The notes: generated from the letters alone by a model not told the origin. DNA of 64,000 nt from Spodoptera frugiperda (GCF_023101765.2 NC_064224.1:10124103-10188102); one strand, 5' to 3'; numbered from the stretch's first letter, positions 10,846-23,710 are shown. A program made the numbers and translations.

Positions 10846-13370
10846 AAATGAGCAACAAAATTGTGCTGAACTTTATTTCATTACTGCTTATATAAATTTT
10901 AGGAAAAGAGGACAGTTACTTGAGGTCGCGCTAAAGTAACGTTTTCTTATTTTATACTTTCTTGCTTGCTTACTTATTTACTTAGGTAAATATTCAAGAG
11001 TCAAAACCGCTAACACACTCGTGCATTATTTAAACTGCACTTAAACTCACATCCAGCTCTACTATAATATGCAATAACTATAAATCTAGAGATTCATCTC
11101 GGACGGTAGAGCGCTTACCGCTGTAATTATAACTAGAACAACATTTACATTTTGTAGAGCTATTGTAGAGATGTAGAGACAGGCAATGTTCTACATTACA
11201 CCTCTGAGAATAGAGCAATTAGGATAACGGGAGTTTATGTTTAGACTGGACCCGCAGTAAGTATTCATTACAAGTTGTTTTAAACGAATATATCTTGCTC
11301 AGTGGGGTACGAATGGATATAATATACGGACATATAGTCAATTGATGTGTTATCTTAATATTACAAGTTGTTGGATAATGGTCGACTGTAAGTAAGATGA
11401 ATGATCCTATAACTATTGTACTGTTCATCTTGAAATACGATTATGATTATAAATGTGTAGTAACTGTATCATTTTAAATATATTGATGCATCTTAAGAGT
11501 AAAGAAACAAGGTCTATTTTTAGGTATCTTGTCACATTCATTAAACCAGACTAAAACCTTTATGTTAAGTTTAATTTATTTGAATAAATAAGTTTTAGAA
11601 AGATTTTACTGTACAGTTAAATACTAGATTTCATCCTACTTCCTATAATTATAATAAATTACCAGTTTATAGTTTTAACGAGTACTTTTATTTTGCAGAA
11701 TTCCAATTAATGGCATAGAAGCAATCACAATGGCACTAAAGCTTCACTCGGATGCCATCAAACTGGCATTACTGGCAACTGAACCTCATTTAACGAAGAT
11801 TGCCAGACGCTGGCATAATGTCTATAATTGGCAAACCATTTTATATTTTTTATTGCCAAAGAATAATGGAATTTATTTGTGAGCAGTGACGTAATATTCT
11901 AGGTTTATCAGATTGATTATTTTAACCATATCTACGTAATGATAGTAGTTATCATTTACATTTAACTTTTTTTAGAACAATGTTTAACGTTTGAGTAAAG
12001 TTACGTTTAAAGTTAAAGTTTTTGAAGCAACTGTAAGTATTACTTTTTTACCAAAATAATATATCAGCGTTAATCCACAAAACTGAAAAAAGCAAGCTTT
12101 TAATAGAAGAAAATAATCCGACATTATTATGGAGTACATTACCCACCGAGACATAATCCCACTGCGATCCTAAAAGCATAACGATGTATGTTTGGTCAGC
12201 ACACCATTCGCCGGAGTGTATCTCTGTCCTTTTCATCCGTATTACAGATGAAAGAGAGGGTAGGTTGGCCGGTAATGGCCTGTAGTTGCAAGTGGTTTTT
12301 TTACGCTGTCGTTAAAAAGTTTGCCCTCGAAGATTTGTGGAAGAATGTGTGCCTTCGGAGGGACTTAGAGGCTGTATACATATACATACGTACATACAGC
12401 TATATGTGCCTACTTTGGAAAAAGTTAAGAGCCAGACTGAGAGAGTTTAACTCCGAAATAAATGAAACTTTTTCAGAAAGATTTTAGTCTTTTAGCTTTT
12501 GTAGCCTTTATGAAAAAGTTATCAAGTTCCTATTTGGCGTTTTCCCAATTAGGTTGATGTGAGACATGGAAAGAAATATGATAAAAAACTTGCCAAGAGT
12601 GTTGTATTTCAACATGATTTATAAAGCCCATAAATTTTGGAAATTCTCTAAAGTAATGTAGAATTTCAGCTCATACTGTACAATAATAACTGCTCGTCTG
12701 AAAAAACCTCATTTAAAATACAGGGCACGCTGAATTTGTACAAAATATTAAGTAGCCTGAAGCTCCAGCGCTGGCAGCTCGCCAGCCTCCGCGGCCTGGA
12801 TGCTCATTAGATTAGCCTGTGTAGGGTCCCTCAACTTGCCAAGCCAATGTCGACTTTATGTCACTCGTCAAAAGGCTTGCATATACCTCGAGTTCGATTG
12901 GGTATAGGGAACTCATTTAATATTGAACAATGTCTGCTCAGAACTGTTTCATTGTTTTTGACGTAGTAAGATATCGATTTAAGATATTTTAGGAAAAATG
13001 TATGTAAACGTTATTTTAGTTTATTTTCTAGTTAGCTAAACTTGCTAGCTAGATATTTTGTATAACAAAATATATTGTATGTATGTGACCTCATTTTTGA
13101 AACGTTTTTACATTTGAATATAAAACACCCAGACCCAAACCCTGTGTAATACTAAAAATTCGTGTAAAAATGGATGTCGTAAAATGAGCATATAATTTAT
13201 AACCGTCCGAATGTAAAATGTGTTCAATATTCCTTTAACGATTGCGTATTATTGAATATTGTATTATGTAATCCATTAGTTTGCAGAATTTTACACAAGA
13301 ATTAACACAAGCCTAGGATGTGATATTTTTATTCAAAATGTTAAAATTGTCTGCTACAAGACTCGGCTAC
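10846..13370. other. Gene-free
   Basis: Long AT-rich DNA with scattered ORFs of 60-100 codons that lack codon bias and credible splice sites. At 11,710-11,840 the word TGGCA (or its complement) recurs, but no clear repeat unit could be defined. Confidence 0.4.
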
Positions 13371-13432
13371 GTGTTCGTAGACCCGTAGCTGCTACGGACG
13401 CTACAAGCGTAGCGCTCGTAGCAATTGCTACG
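13365..13432. repeat. CTACG/CGTAG array 3
   Basis: Mixed-orientation CTACG and CGTAG words are dense here, for example 'ggctacgtgttcgtagac', 'gctgctacggacgctac' and 'gcgtagcgctcgtagc'. No flanking sequence is shared with the other arrays. Confidence 0.6.
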
Positions 13433-13604
13433 TGCCGCAAAAGTTTCTCAGTGAACTGGCGTAATCGTTTTTATACGGAAGTATTTCATGATGGTTAACT
13501 TAACTTTTTATATTTAAGTTAAAAGTTCTTTTCCTGTTTTAAAATCTCAGCAATGAAAGTGTGTATTAATAAATATTCAAGTTCTCAATATTTTAGAAAA
13601 GAGA

Positions 13605-13630
13605 TTGTTTCAGACTAAAATCTGAAACAA
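13605..13630. repeat. Perfect hairpin, 10-bp arms
   Basis: TTGTTTCAGA at 13,605-13,614 and its exact complement at 13,621-13,630 are separated by six bases. No gene is adjacent. Confidence 0.6.
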
Positions 13631-14989
13631 AGGAAAATACCATTTTACAGCCGTGTTCCCATTTTCTAAAACGAGAACGATTTTACTCAACAATTTGTTT
13701 TCTAAACTAGCGTGTAAATGCACGTTGAAGTTTATGTTCGTATAAATTTCAATGAAAGCCTCGTGAACACTAGAACCGGCGCTAGTGCTCGCTCGTCTGT
13801 GCTAACTCGGTAATTATTAGAGCCGGGCTGATTGAGACCCGAACGATTTACTTTATACAGCTAGTTAACTGTTTCTGGATAAGTGGATGTGATCAAGGGT
13901 GGTTTAGATAGAAACGAATTTCTAAATTATATAGTAGATTTTAGTTATTCATATCAATTATTCTATAGCCGCTTGAGGTAATATTTCTGAAACTTATTCC
14001 CTGGCAACAACAACGACTCCTCGCCTAAAATACTTGACATCATTCCACTAAAGTATTCAACCACCGACATTCCCTAACTCAGTTAAATTATGTATAGAGT
14101 CGGGCTATTCAGGGGCTGCATCCACTGTCAACCTATTTCGGGGCCCGGCGCTAGGCCAACCCAGTTGGCACGTTGCCAGTGGCCTTGAAAGAACTCGGTC
14201 AACGCGTGTGGCTGCGCTTTAAGCCCCAGGACTGTGCTGTGTCGGCAGTTACAAGACCATAGTTATAGCTGGGACTCAAGGTCGGGACCCGTTCAGGATA
14301 ATTGTGTAGATGGTATAAAATTTTACTATCAAAGGGTTAAATAAATTGCAGATGTGTCGTTTAAAGTTTCTGCCAACGTGTGGAAAAATCCATTGATTGT
14401 TAAGGAAACCTAATCGATTACTGGGTACTGCAGTAAAATTTAAGGATTTCATTTTCCGTATCTAGACTAATGTTTCACAAAAATTATCGCGATAGATGAT
14501 TAATCCTGTAAAGTGCTGTTTTAAAAAGTTAGAGAAAATAAAATTATGAGGCAAGGAAATAATCTGCATTGGGTTTATAATCTGGAATAGAAGGGTTAAA
14601 AATAAAAAGATCTATTGCGGAAGTAAAAAAATATATAATGTGGAAACAAAAAGTAAAGACGTTATTGTACTAACTGGAAACTCAAATAAAACAAGCATTA
14701 AAGTATCGGGATAAAATAATATGGAAAGAACTGAAACTGGAAAAAGCCAAAAGTGTATAAAACTTACCGATGAAGTTCATCTTGCTGCTCGAATCACACT
14801 TTCCGTACCAAAAATATAATAAATATATATATCTACTACAATCTAATAACAAGTCGCCATAAAGTCCGTATATAAAAAATACTTTTACTTTGTAATATTG
14901 AGCACCAAATTTTGCCTACATTAGAAAATACATGATACGTATTGTTATAAGAAGAAGAAGGAGAAGTACGTAAGAAGCTATGACATGTT
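13631..14989. other. Gene-free
   Basis: It holds a GC-richer patch at 14,110-14,240. No exon was supported. Confidence 0.4.
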
Positions 14990-15680
14990 TGAACGGAGAG
15001 ACACGTCTTGTCGACGCGAGCGGCGGCAAGCCAATGCTGCTGAGCGAGCGCCGCGCGCCTATTTAAGCCCTGTGCGCCAGTGTCGGGCTCACGCACACGC
15101 GCGCACACTAACAGGTTCCGCACCCACACTGCTGCACTAGTTAAGAGGGCGCACAAGGGAAATCGTTCCGCCATTGTCGTCGTAATGGAAATGGTAAAAT
15201 TGATTCCCGTCAAATTGTACTTTTAATAATGATCGTAATTATCTTTATTGAGGTTTTTTTTTCTATATTTTGAGCGAAAGCCTCATCCCTCAGGGGATAG
15301 ATAGTACCAATTTAAGAAATCAAAGCTTATCTCTAGTGAAAAGAATAAAATGTTACGTATTTTTTAACATGAAATAATCGTTAAAATCTAAAATTCAATC
15401 GCCAATACGGTGGAATGACGATAAATAAAAATGTAAGTAAGAAAAATTGGATGCGTATTTCATCCCCCCCTTAACGCACACACGGGTGGAGGGTGCGAGG
15501 CGCGCATGTGTGCGGGTGTCAGAACAAAGAGACGCGGCGGTGGGCGGGGCTAGTGGTGTGTGTGCGTGTGGTAAATCTTTTATAGGTCGATGCATTAAGT
15601 AATTTAGTATTATACCTTGCATTTGACAGAGGCCGACTGAAATACGCGTCCTGCGGCCGGGCACGGCTCGCTTCCGTATT
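14990..15680. promoter_or_regulatory. GC-rich promoter-like region
   Basis: Two GC-rich blocks stand out from AT-rich surroundings. The first (about 15,000-15,150) has TATTTAA at 15,060 with a TCACGC initiator-like site about 31 bp downstream. The second (15,470-15,680) has a GC box, GGGCGGGGC, near 15,544 and 'ttttatagg' near 15,578. Minus-strand ORFs of 125 and 89 codons overlap it but look like by-products of GC content. Neither strand could be assigned a gene. Confidence 0.25.
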
Positions 15681-16260
15681 TTTAACCGTTTCCGTATCGG
15701 GAACGTTTACTTAGGACTTTGTTCTTTTGTCGGGTTTCTTTTGTCAAGATATGTGCCATGGGCCAGGCCATGATATCATCGACGATGAACTCGAATATTT
15801 TAAGAAATACACGTTACTGAAATTGTGAAGCAGAATCCTTAATATGTTGAATTAATTAAAAAATTTAAACTTCTTTTAGATAATTTTTAATTAATGCAGT
15901 ATTTTAAAGCGAGTACAAGACTGTACTTCAGTACAGTCAAGAAAGTAAAAATATTTGGTTTACGAGAATGTACTTATTTTTAGAACATTTACTTATTTTT
16001 ATTAAACTTTTAATAAGTTTTTATAATAACTATCGTGAGGCATACTAAATTAACAAAAAAATTACTAATAGAGCCTTTTTTTCATTTACGTACATGAGTA
16101 AACCGGTTTTTACTTAGTTTTAATGAGTGTTTTAATACATAAATATTTGAGAAGTTTAGAAACTTCATTTATGTTAGAGTCTATTATTGAAAAGTACAAC
16201 ACCTACAGTACAACATTGACGTTCATATGAATTTAAACGTAACATTAAACTTTTATTCCA
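15681..16260. other. Gene-free
   Basis: AT-rich; nothing recognised. Confidence 0.45.
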
Positions 16261-16336
16261 GAAAGAGTAGGCAGAGGTGCACATTACGGCACGTTATGTC
16301 ACTGTACAAAGTTCACCCACTTTTCACCAATGTGGT
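16261..16336 (-). repeat. SINE family A, 3' fragment
   Basis: 'gtaggcagaggtgcacatta', then 'ggcacgttatgtcactg' and 'cacccacttttcacca', match the tail half of full family-A copies in reverse orientation. Confidence 0.7.
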
Positions 16337-17273
16337 GAGTAAATTTAAAATATGCATAAACTTATTTCATTAATATTACTTAATACATAAAAACAAGTTT
16401 ACTCAACAATAAATTAATTTGAAATTTTATAATCCCATTAAACTACTTCCTTCCATGGAAACTCTTATATTTATCATAAGTAGGAACTGAAAACATGCAC
16501 AATATTGACATTCCGACATTCCTCCCGACTCCCGAAGTCTAGGAGCGACTTCATAATCCGTGATTAGGATTCAGCACCGACTTCAAACTATTCCGTATTT
16601 ATGCACTTCATTTGAATATTATATTAAACGGTGACATAAAGACGGATATTATAAATAGTTCATTCATTATTGTCTCGAGCTATGTGGGAGAATGGATCAA
16701 GGGGGCGCATGTTGATAAGTTAGTCGAGTTTATTGGTGCACTCTTATAGTTGTAAAGTTCATCTTGCGGAGAGGTTGACTTGTAACGAGCTATCGTGCAT
16801 TTTATATTACTGAAACAATATTGTATTATACGTTTTGTAACTTTCTATATTAGTAGAGTTTGTAAATATAGAGTTAAAAAGTTATTACGAGTAAGTGCAT
16901 ACTTAACAAGGTGTTAAAAAGGTGACAATTTAAGTACTGCTTTATAAAGTAACTTTACACCAAGCAACAGCTACAAGCGATTGTTCGTAAAGGAAACAGA
17001 TTTCGCGGGTAACTGCCCTTTTGTAACCAGCAATTGTACGTCACCCGAACAAAAGGGCCACTTTAAAAAAAATCAAAAAACGATCATAAAAAAGTCATAT
17101 AAACTTTTTTAATCCGCACCTCGAGTCGTTCGCGGGTAAAAGCCTGAAAGGGGGCAATATTCAAGAATTATGCTTTTCATAAAATGAAGCAGTCCACTTC
17201 ACTCAAGCCCACCCAATAAGTCCCGCCAAAGAAAGTATGCATTACCGTAAAAATAAAAGTCGGAACCTCTTAC
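16337..17273. other. Gene-free, with one inverted repeat
   Basis: Perfect 10-bp arms GCCCTTTTGT (17,015-17,024) and ACAAAAGGGC (17,049-17,058) flank 24 bases. Nothing else was recognised. Confidence 0.45.
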
Positions 17274-17597
17274 CGCGACTGTACGCGCAAATTGTCCTTT
17301 CCGCGGTGCTGACGGAAGTATGTCTGTCTCTTTCTCACTTATGGAAACGCCTATAGGCTGCGGTGTATGAGTAATTTTTGACAAAGGAAAAGATTCCGAG
17401 CGCGTGATTGTAATACTGAATATGACTAGTTTTAAGAGAAATCGTAGCTTTTGATAGTGATTTATATAATGCTTTAAGATTGCGGTGGAAGGGTGGAGAT
17501 GATTCCGTAGGGAAGTTGATTTTAATTTGGAATGGAGGGGTTGGTCTTGATACCACACCATGTTGAACTCCAAAGTGTCCTGCAGTATTATGTTTAC
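17274..17597 (-). CDS. Weak candidate exon, 108 codons
   Basis: On the minus strand a pyrimidine-rich acceptor (ttcttctttacag) precedes an open frame of exactly 108 codons, followed by the donor GTAAGA. Both boundaries are phase 0. The translated segment begins VNIILQDTLEFNMV and ends GQFARTVA. It contains no recognised domain, signal or repeat and its codon use is unremarkable. It does not resemble complexin, whose first coding exon lies on the same strand at 59.2 kb. A chance open frame between splice-like words is the more likely reading. Confidence 0.15.
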
Positions 17598-17835
17598 CTG
17601 TAAAGAAGAAAAAAAGTTGTTAGAAAACATACCAAATGTTTAAACTACAAGTTTCTTAAAAGTATTTTAAGTAGTTTTTTTTTATCAGTTAATACTAGGT
17701 TCAGTAAAACTGTATTATTTTGCTTCTGCAGTATTTTATCCAATTACTGAATACGTCTTAATTCTATAAACCAATCTGGAACAAGCAGCGGAGTAAACTT
17801 ATTCATTAAAAACAAAAGGAGATTCAACAATCCGT

Positions 17836-17893
17836 GCTACGTATCCCAGTTACTGCTACGGTGCTACGCCGTAGCAGACGCTACGAAAGCGTA
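17836..17893. repeat. CTACG/CGTAG array 4
   Basis: Mixed-orientation words are clustered, including the palindromic core GCTACGCCGTAGC and then 'gacgctacgaaagcgtag'. The same core occurs in array 5 near 31,343. Confidence 0.65.
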
Positions 17894-18299
17894 GAGCTTT
17901 AACAAAAGAATAATGCAATGCACTTCGTTGCCTTTACATTGAAGAATTCAGTTTTTTCTATTCAATTCCGCACTTTTTGAAGTTTCGTAAGATGCGGGGA
18001 GTTTTTTAGCAGCGGTATGGATGATTTTTTTTTGCGGACTTTCAGGTAAAGTTATGTTAAAGTTTAAATGTTTTATTTAAAATTCATTCATAATTTCTAA
18101 CAGGAAAATAATTTCTAGATTACAGTAATGGTTTCCAATATTAATAATACAATTAATTTACATCCCTTCCTTTTTATCGCGAACATATTACTCTAAATAC
18201 ACCACACAAGTATTCCTAAACCATATAACCGGAAAGCATTGAGCCTCCATCTAGCAATGAGCATTATCATTACTTGTATAGGTAACGCGTAACATTATG

Positions 18300-18450
18300 T
18301 AGAACGCGCTCCGTCCGGCGGGACGGGACGCGCCGCGCCCGACGCGCCCGACGCGGCGATAAACCGGTGCCCACTCGCGTCTGATTTCATTTACAATTCA
18401 TTTGATATACTTAACGCCGCGCTTTGATGGACGCGCCAGGGCTGTGCCGG
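18300..18450. other. CpG-rich island
   Basis: About 70 bp of nearly pure G/C rich in CG dinucleotides (18,300-18,375) is followed by GC-rich sequence to 18,450. No ORF, TATA box or donor could be linked to it. It may be a promoter or enhancer, inferred from composition only. Confidence 0.3.
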
Positions 18451-18899
18451 CCGAGTTTTCAAGTGATTTACTACACCTTTTATATGGATGAGGTGATTTT
18501 GCATTTGTTTTTTTGATTTAGGGTCTGTAGTATTATACACTATGCCTGTGTTAAAAGGGAAAGTTTTTATTGTATTGAATGGTTAAAAAAGTAGATTATA
18601 ATGAAGTCAATTAAAGAAATGCATGAAAGCTGGAGTTGCGAGGAATGCTGAAAGAATTTAGTTGAAGCAAGATGCTTCAAAAGATTTATAGCGATGCATT
18701 TGCATGTCTTACATTTAGCTATAATATCATATCATATAACAATTAACTATTATTTAATTTAATGCATTTCTTTTCTTTAAAGAACGAAAGTTTGAGTTCA
18801 TTTTATAAGTTTAGTTTAACCCCATAAAAGCAAAATAAAATTCCACAGTTCAGACAGCCCTACCGCCGTTTAGGTATAAAGTTACGTCGGAACGCAAGT

Positions 18900-19045
18900 G
18901 GTCCGGGGGTAAATACGTTTTCTTATTCTCTTCTACCCTTCGTGTCGCCCCCCCCCCCGCGCCCCCGCCGCCCCGCTCGCCTGCCTTCCCCTCACTGACC
19001 CTCGAGGACGTGTACACACTGGAAACGGTTTTCCAGTAAGTGTTA
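18900..19045. other. C-rich block followed by a donor-like site
   Basis: A long C-run and GC-rich DNA at 18,945-19,010 lead to 'ttttcca|gtaagtg' near 19,035. This could be a 5' non-coding exon on the plus strand, but nothing else supports it. Confidence 0.2.
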
Positions 19046-20789
19046 ATGGTTTGTTTGGCTTTGTAATTAGGAGCTTTCCTATGTATCGGCAGGGGAATGT
19101 GGAGGACATGATAGCGCCGCCACGGGAGGGAACGTTGGCTTTATTAATTAGGTAGTACTGATTAGTGGTGATTGTTATTGATTGATAGGTGGGTTCAATG
19201 GCTTTCGATTGTTTTTTTTTTCTATTGGTCGTATTGGAAACGTATTGGTGTATTTTGTATTTAAGTTGTGGAGAAGTGACTTAAATGATTCGAGAAGTTG
19301 TTTTACAATATAGGAAATTGAATAATATTTTACAATTTGGACATCTGAATAAGACGTGAATTTGTTTTTAGATGACTCAAACCCATATTATGATATAAGA
19401 TAAAGACACAGTTTTGTTCTAATACAGTATAAAATAATTGTGATATACATAGAAGTACATCAAATGTGTTATCAAAAATACGAACTTCATAGAAGAGCTC
19501 TGTGGATTTAAATCCTAGTTAATATACAACATAAACAATAATGTATAACTGATATATTAAGTAAAAAGTTGTCTAGCTCTATAAATATATTGTATAAGTA
19601 CAAACAAATTGAAGCAATATCATTAGAACAGAAAAAAGAAATTGAAACAAATTATTGGAAAACTCCTTCCTCTCTCTCTCTCTCTCTCTCTAATCCTCGC
19701 CACAAGAAGGCAAGCGAAGTGATTTTATTCAAACAGAATGAAGCTAATTGTGTGTGGCAGTGTAACTACTGAGTGAGTAATAGTGAGTGTTTGTGTAACT
19801 GGCAGCTAAGTGAGTTCAATCCGAGTGTCAATCGAGGCTGTCTGGACGAGGTGCGTGAGAGTCTGCTTAAGTGACGGGAGGGGATTACTTTGTTAAGACG
19901 ATTATGGGGGAAAATAAAAATATATTGAAGTCAATATCAAATCGTTTGTTTCAATTAATTCTTTTGTGGATGCTTTTGATTCGTCAAAATTATTTAGGTA
20001 ATGGTAATCAAGAATGGATTATAATTGTGGGAACGACTACATGTTTAATTGGAATGGGGCGCTGATAGTGGTGCCACAGTTTTTAAGTTATACCATTGCA
20101 TCGTGTCAATCATTACTGTCCATAGTATTTAACATAATTAACATTATTTTTTAAATTTTCAATTTCAAATAGAGAATAAGAATAGGTCGTGCAGTGGTCA
20201 AGTTATTATCCTCCTCCTACTACTTTTTGGTTTACGAGTATATATTACATTATATCATATCGTGTTATCATCGTGTTCATAAATAAAAATTGAACGGATC
20301 ATGTTGTATTTTCAGCTGGAGAAATAAATAAAAATCACAATTGTTAATTATTTAACGTGTACAACATAACTTCACAACAACTTCCACATAATGTAAAACA
20401 ACTAACGAATTAATTATGAAATTACAGTTTTCAGTGAGAACACAGTGAGCTGGGTGATGTAAGTGGAAAGTTGTAGAAACAGTAACGTCGGCCACATCCT
20501 CGGAGACAAAGCTTTGAGGCTGCTCTGCGGGTGACACGAGATACCGGGAACGCGCTCAACTTGTACACTTTCGGCACATTTATATAATATTATGTATTTA
20601 ACTTTATACTGTAAAGGATTAAGGTTATTTCTGTTCGAGATGGTCTTACAATCTAAGTACAAGTTAAGTAGCCGATAAGTTATGCAGGTAATCAATATTA
20701 TGTCCTACAGTAGTTAAAAGTATACAATTTATAACTAAGGCTGCTAAAACCTTTGACAAATTTATCATTGATTTAATGAATCAATTAAT
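19046..20789. other. Gene-free
   Basis: It holds a (TC)n microsatellite at about 19,672-19,691. Nothing else was supported. Confidence 0.4.
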
Positions 20790-20905
20790 ATAATGATTGA
20801 CTGCACGGTTCGTATGGAATGTGTATCGGGGTTGATTCCCGCACGTAGCAAATGTGAATGTAAATTTGTTTGCTTGTAAACGCATTCACGATACATGAGA
20901 AAATT
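20790..20905 (+). repeat. SINE family C, diverged
   Basis: 'gactgcacggtt' then 'gttgattcccgcac' and 'ttgcttgtaaacgcattcac' match family C with an internal deletion. Confidence 0.65.
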
Positions 20906-21232
20906 ATAAGCAGAAATGAAAAAAAATAATTATCAATTGTTTCCGAGCGATATATGGAGAATAGTCAATACCAGTGAGAATGTTCATGTCAGTGACCAGC
21001 ATCTACCTGATTGTGGTTTCAAAGGAAATATTTTCATTATTTAATAAATGTATGATTTATTAATACCGAACTGCTTTTGTGAGAAAACCTTTTAATTTCA
21101 TAAAATATTAAAAGCGCTTTTCATACTTTCTTTGATATGTCACAATTATTATTGACCGATTATTTGTGAAAATGAAAATCAGCTTAAAATAATTATTAAT
21201 CAATTTTGTCTATCTGCCTTATATCTGACTAC

Positions 21233-21400
21233 ACAATTGGTGCGGTGGCTGGGTAATTGGTTGTCGCGCAACGTGTAGCGGGTTCGATTCCCGCACGGAG
21301 CCACTTTTGTGTCATCCACAAAATGTAGTTTCGTCTGGGTGTCATGTGTATAATATGAATTTGTATGTTTGCAAACGCACCCACAATACAAGAAAAAAAT
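21233..21400 (+). repeat. SINE family C, near full length
   Basis: An A-box-like 'ggtgcggtggctgggtaat' and B-box 'gggttcgattcccgc' form an internal Pol III promoter derived from a tRNA. The family body ('gtgtcatgtgtataa', 'gtttgcaaacgcaccca') and an A-rich tail follow. It is not a functional tRNA gene because the acceptor stem is absent. Confidence 0.85.
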
Positions 21401-21865
21401 TATACATGGGGTAACGCTTTATAAAAAAAAATGTACTTAAAATAATTCAGAAAATTATATCATTCGCCTATAGTACCTACCTAATAAAAAGTCTCAAACT
21501 CTAAACCCAAGTAACACGATAATTCCGAGGTTCCATCTCAGTACTATACAATAAGGCTTTAGTTGGTTGCACAATATAATACCGAGTCGATCTCGATCTG
21601 CCTGGCACCAGCAGGAAATAGGCTAAAACAGCGGACGATTCGATAATCGAGTATTATTATTTATTGAGGAGCGGATATTGGTGGGATATCGGCGGATAGC
21701 AGCGAGGCTCCATTGATGTAGTTACGAGTTCACAGCGTCTTGGATGAAATTCTAGAAACTAGGTTGTATGAGTATTGAAGCTGGGTTTTTGTTCCAATAC
21801 CTATCTCAGTTGGTATAAGGATTATTATTTGAGATTACATGAGTTATAAAAATATATACGATTGT

Positions 21866-21936
21866 ACATTGTAGCAATTGGCGGTCTATTGTCTCTGCCT
21901 ACCTCCATGGGAGATAGGCGTGAAGTTATGTTTTTG
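21866..21936 (+). repeat. Dispersed repeat E
   Basis: 'ctattgtctctgcctacc' followed by 'catgggagataggcgtga' recurs at 59,608 and, diverged, near 37,550. Confidence 0.6.
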
Positions 21937-23096
21937 TATAGTAACCTCAAACGTCTGATGAAAGCAGGTAGCTTTCAACCGGCCTATCTGAGAGTCATTA
22001 TCTGCTCCGTGAAGGGAGGCCTATGTTCAGAAGAGATGTTCTAACGTCAGTTACTCAATCAATAACTATGATAAGACATACTTAGCATTAAGTTTATAAC
22101 AAGTTTTTATTAGTCAGTTAGTATATTATCCTAAGTAAATATCCTATAAATCAAGCTCCCTGTATACAATAAATCTACATATTTTCACCACTACTGTTTT
22201 CCTATCAGAATCATTGAATTTCTTATTCCCTCGGTTTGAACCGGAACGGGAGGTGTCGGGATGATTAGCATACATCGATGGAGTGACGGATGCCGTGTCC
22301 GAGCCGGACCGTGACGGACCGGCCGGCGCGCCTGATGTACAACCTGAATATTTTACCAACACGTTTTTTGTGTTAAATTCCTTTCTTTCGGATGTAATTT
22401 TTTAACATGAACATCTATTGCTGTGTTTATGCTGTTAGGGTACTGGTTATTTATTTTAATAACGTTTTAGTTGATTTTCTTTTGAAATTTTCAGGGAACC
22501 TTTGAAGGGGATTCCTGAAAATTTTCCTTTGTTTCATTACCTACTAAAAATGAGTCTCGAAGGGAATCTCATGAATAATTAACTCTAGCACTGAAACTAG
22601 TGAACAATCAATTACCCCCCCCCCTATACCCCTCTCCCCCCACTAGGCAACGAGCCTGCAAACGATGGCACAGTGACTTGCACCCGCGTCCAGTGCTGGC
22701 GCGATGACGATCACTTCGCACCGGGTAATTACTTGCCCAGTCTTTGATTACTGGGGGCGCCACGTGTGAGGGGTAACTAAGTTGAATGAATATTACACTG
22801 AAGTACGTGTGTTTTGGGTTGTTTCCGGATGGAAATAAAGGTTTTAAGTTGTGATATGGTACACTGAGATAGTCAATATATTAAAAGCAATTTATGATTT
22901 GTCTAAATTGGTTGGCAAGTAATTTATTTCAGTTTAAATTAAATAACCAATGGAAAATATTTTCTAAAGCCTTTAAGACTAGTCTGCTGTTGCAAGTGTC
23001 TAAAGGTAGCGTTGTTCGCTTACTAAGGTGATCGATTTTTTCCTTTTCTACAAAAAGCATATTTTTTAATCAGATATACAATTTTTTTAGTTCACA
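21937..23096. other. Gene-free
   Basis: It includes a GC-rich patch at 22,250-22,335 whose 'gccgtgtcc...gccgga' wording loosely resembles 34,090-34,135. There are C-runs at 22,614-22,642. No gene was supported. Confidence 0.4.
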
Positions 23097-23139
23097 AATT
23101 GTCAGTATATATATATCTTTAATAATTATACTGACAATT
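23097..23139. repeat. Perfect inverted repeat, 13-bp arms
   Basis: AATTGTCAGTATA (23,097-23,109) and its exact complement (23,127-23,139) enclose 17 bases of TA-rich sequence. It may be the end of a decayed TIR element. Confidence 0.6.
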
Positions 23140-23308
23140 GACTAGCGAATAGTAAGTCATTCCTAATATTCACAAGTCAAAACAACAAAACTACATTACC
23201 TCTGCCAAAATTTGAATAATACACAAAATAATGCAATCGACAATCGAGTTCGGCAATCAGGTCCGATTGTCCGGCCCACAATAGGCTCTCACGATCCCAT
23301 TGATCATC

Positions 23309-23338
23309 CGACGATGGGGTCGGGCTGCCCCATCGTCG
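23309..23338. repeat. GC-rich hairpin, 11-bp arms
   Basis: CGACGATGGGG (23,309-23,319) and CCCCATCGTCG (23,328-23,338) form a perfect stem with an 8-base loop. It overlaps a short minus-strand ORF that is not otherwise credible. Confidence 0.65.
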
Positions 23339-23516
23339 TGCTTCGATTAATAAAGGGTTGCCCTTAAGAAAATGCCGCTCATTCACAAGATTGATCAGCA
23401 CATACGTCTTAATGACTTGACCTTAATTATTATTACTTGTGTTGTGTTGGAACAGCGCCCCTAATAAATATGTTGTTGTTTTTATTGAACGATATAGTTT
23501 TCTTGCTAGGATCACG

Positions 23517-23710
23517 TAAGGGGTTAGTTTAGGTGCTCCCTCACGTTAAGTAACTCTTACCGCCATACTAAGAGTCATTTAATGGTTACTTAACCCGGTC
23601 CTTAGCTATTTGTTTTCGATACAACTTACTAAGGTATAGTTTAAGTAACCATTAAACGTCTCTGAGTGTGCCAGTTAAAGGCAGTTGTTGAAAACAGCCA
23701 ACAATATAAT
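23517..23710. mobile_element. Relative of the TIR element at 1,662
   Basis: 'ggggttagtttaggtgctcc', then 'tcacgttaagtaact', parallels 1,836-1,875. The right side has 'gttgaaaacagcca', as at 1,904-1,914. It is longer and diverged inside, with internal inverted 'taatggttactta' / 'taagtaaccatta'. Confidence 0.5.

Noticed and set aside
12188..12487. Plus-strand ORF of 99 codons
   Set aside because: No recognisable domain, signal or splice context; chance ORF.
14836..15213. Minus-strand ORF of 125 codons
   Set aside because: It runs through a GC-rich promoter-like block and AT-rich DNA with no domain, and composition explains the open frame.
21233..21310. tRNA gene suggested by A and B boxes
   Set aside because: No cloverleaf acceptor stem; the boxes continue into a SINE body seen at several other sites.
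22144..22362. Minus-strand ORF rich in S, G and P with a GC-rich start
   Set aside because: No splice or promoter support, and similar wording near 34,100 suggests a dispersed non-coding repeat.
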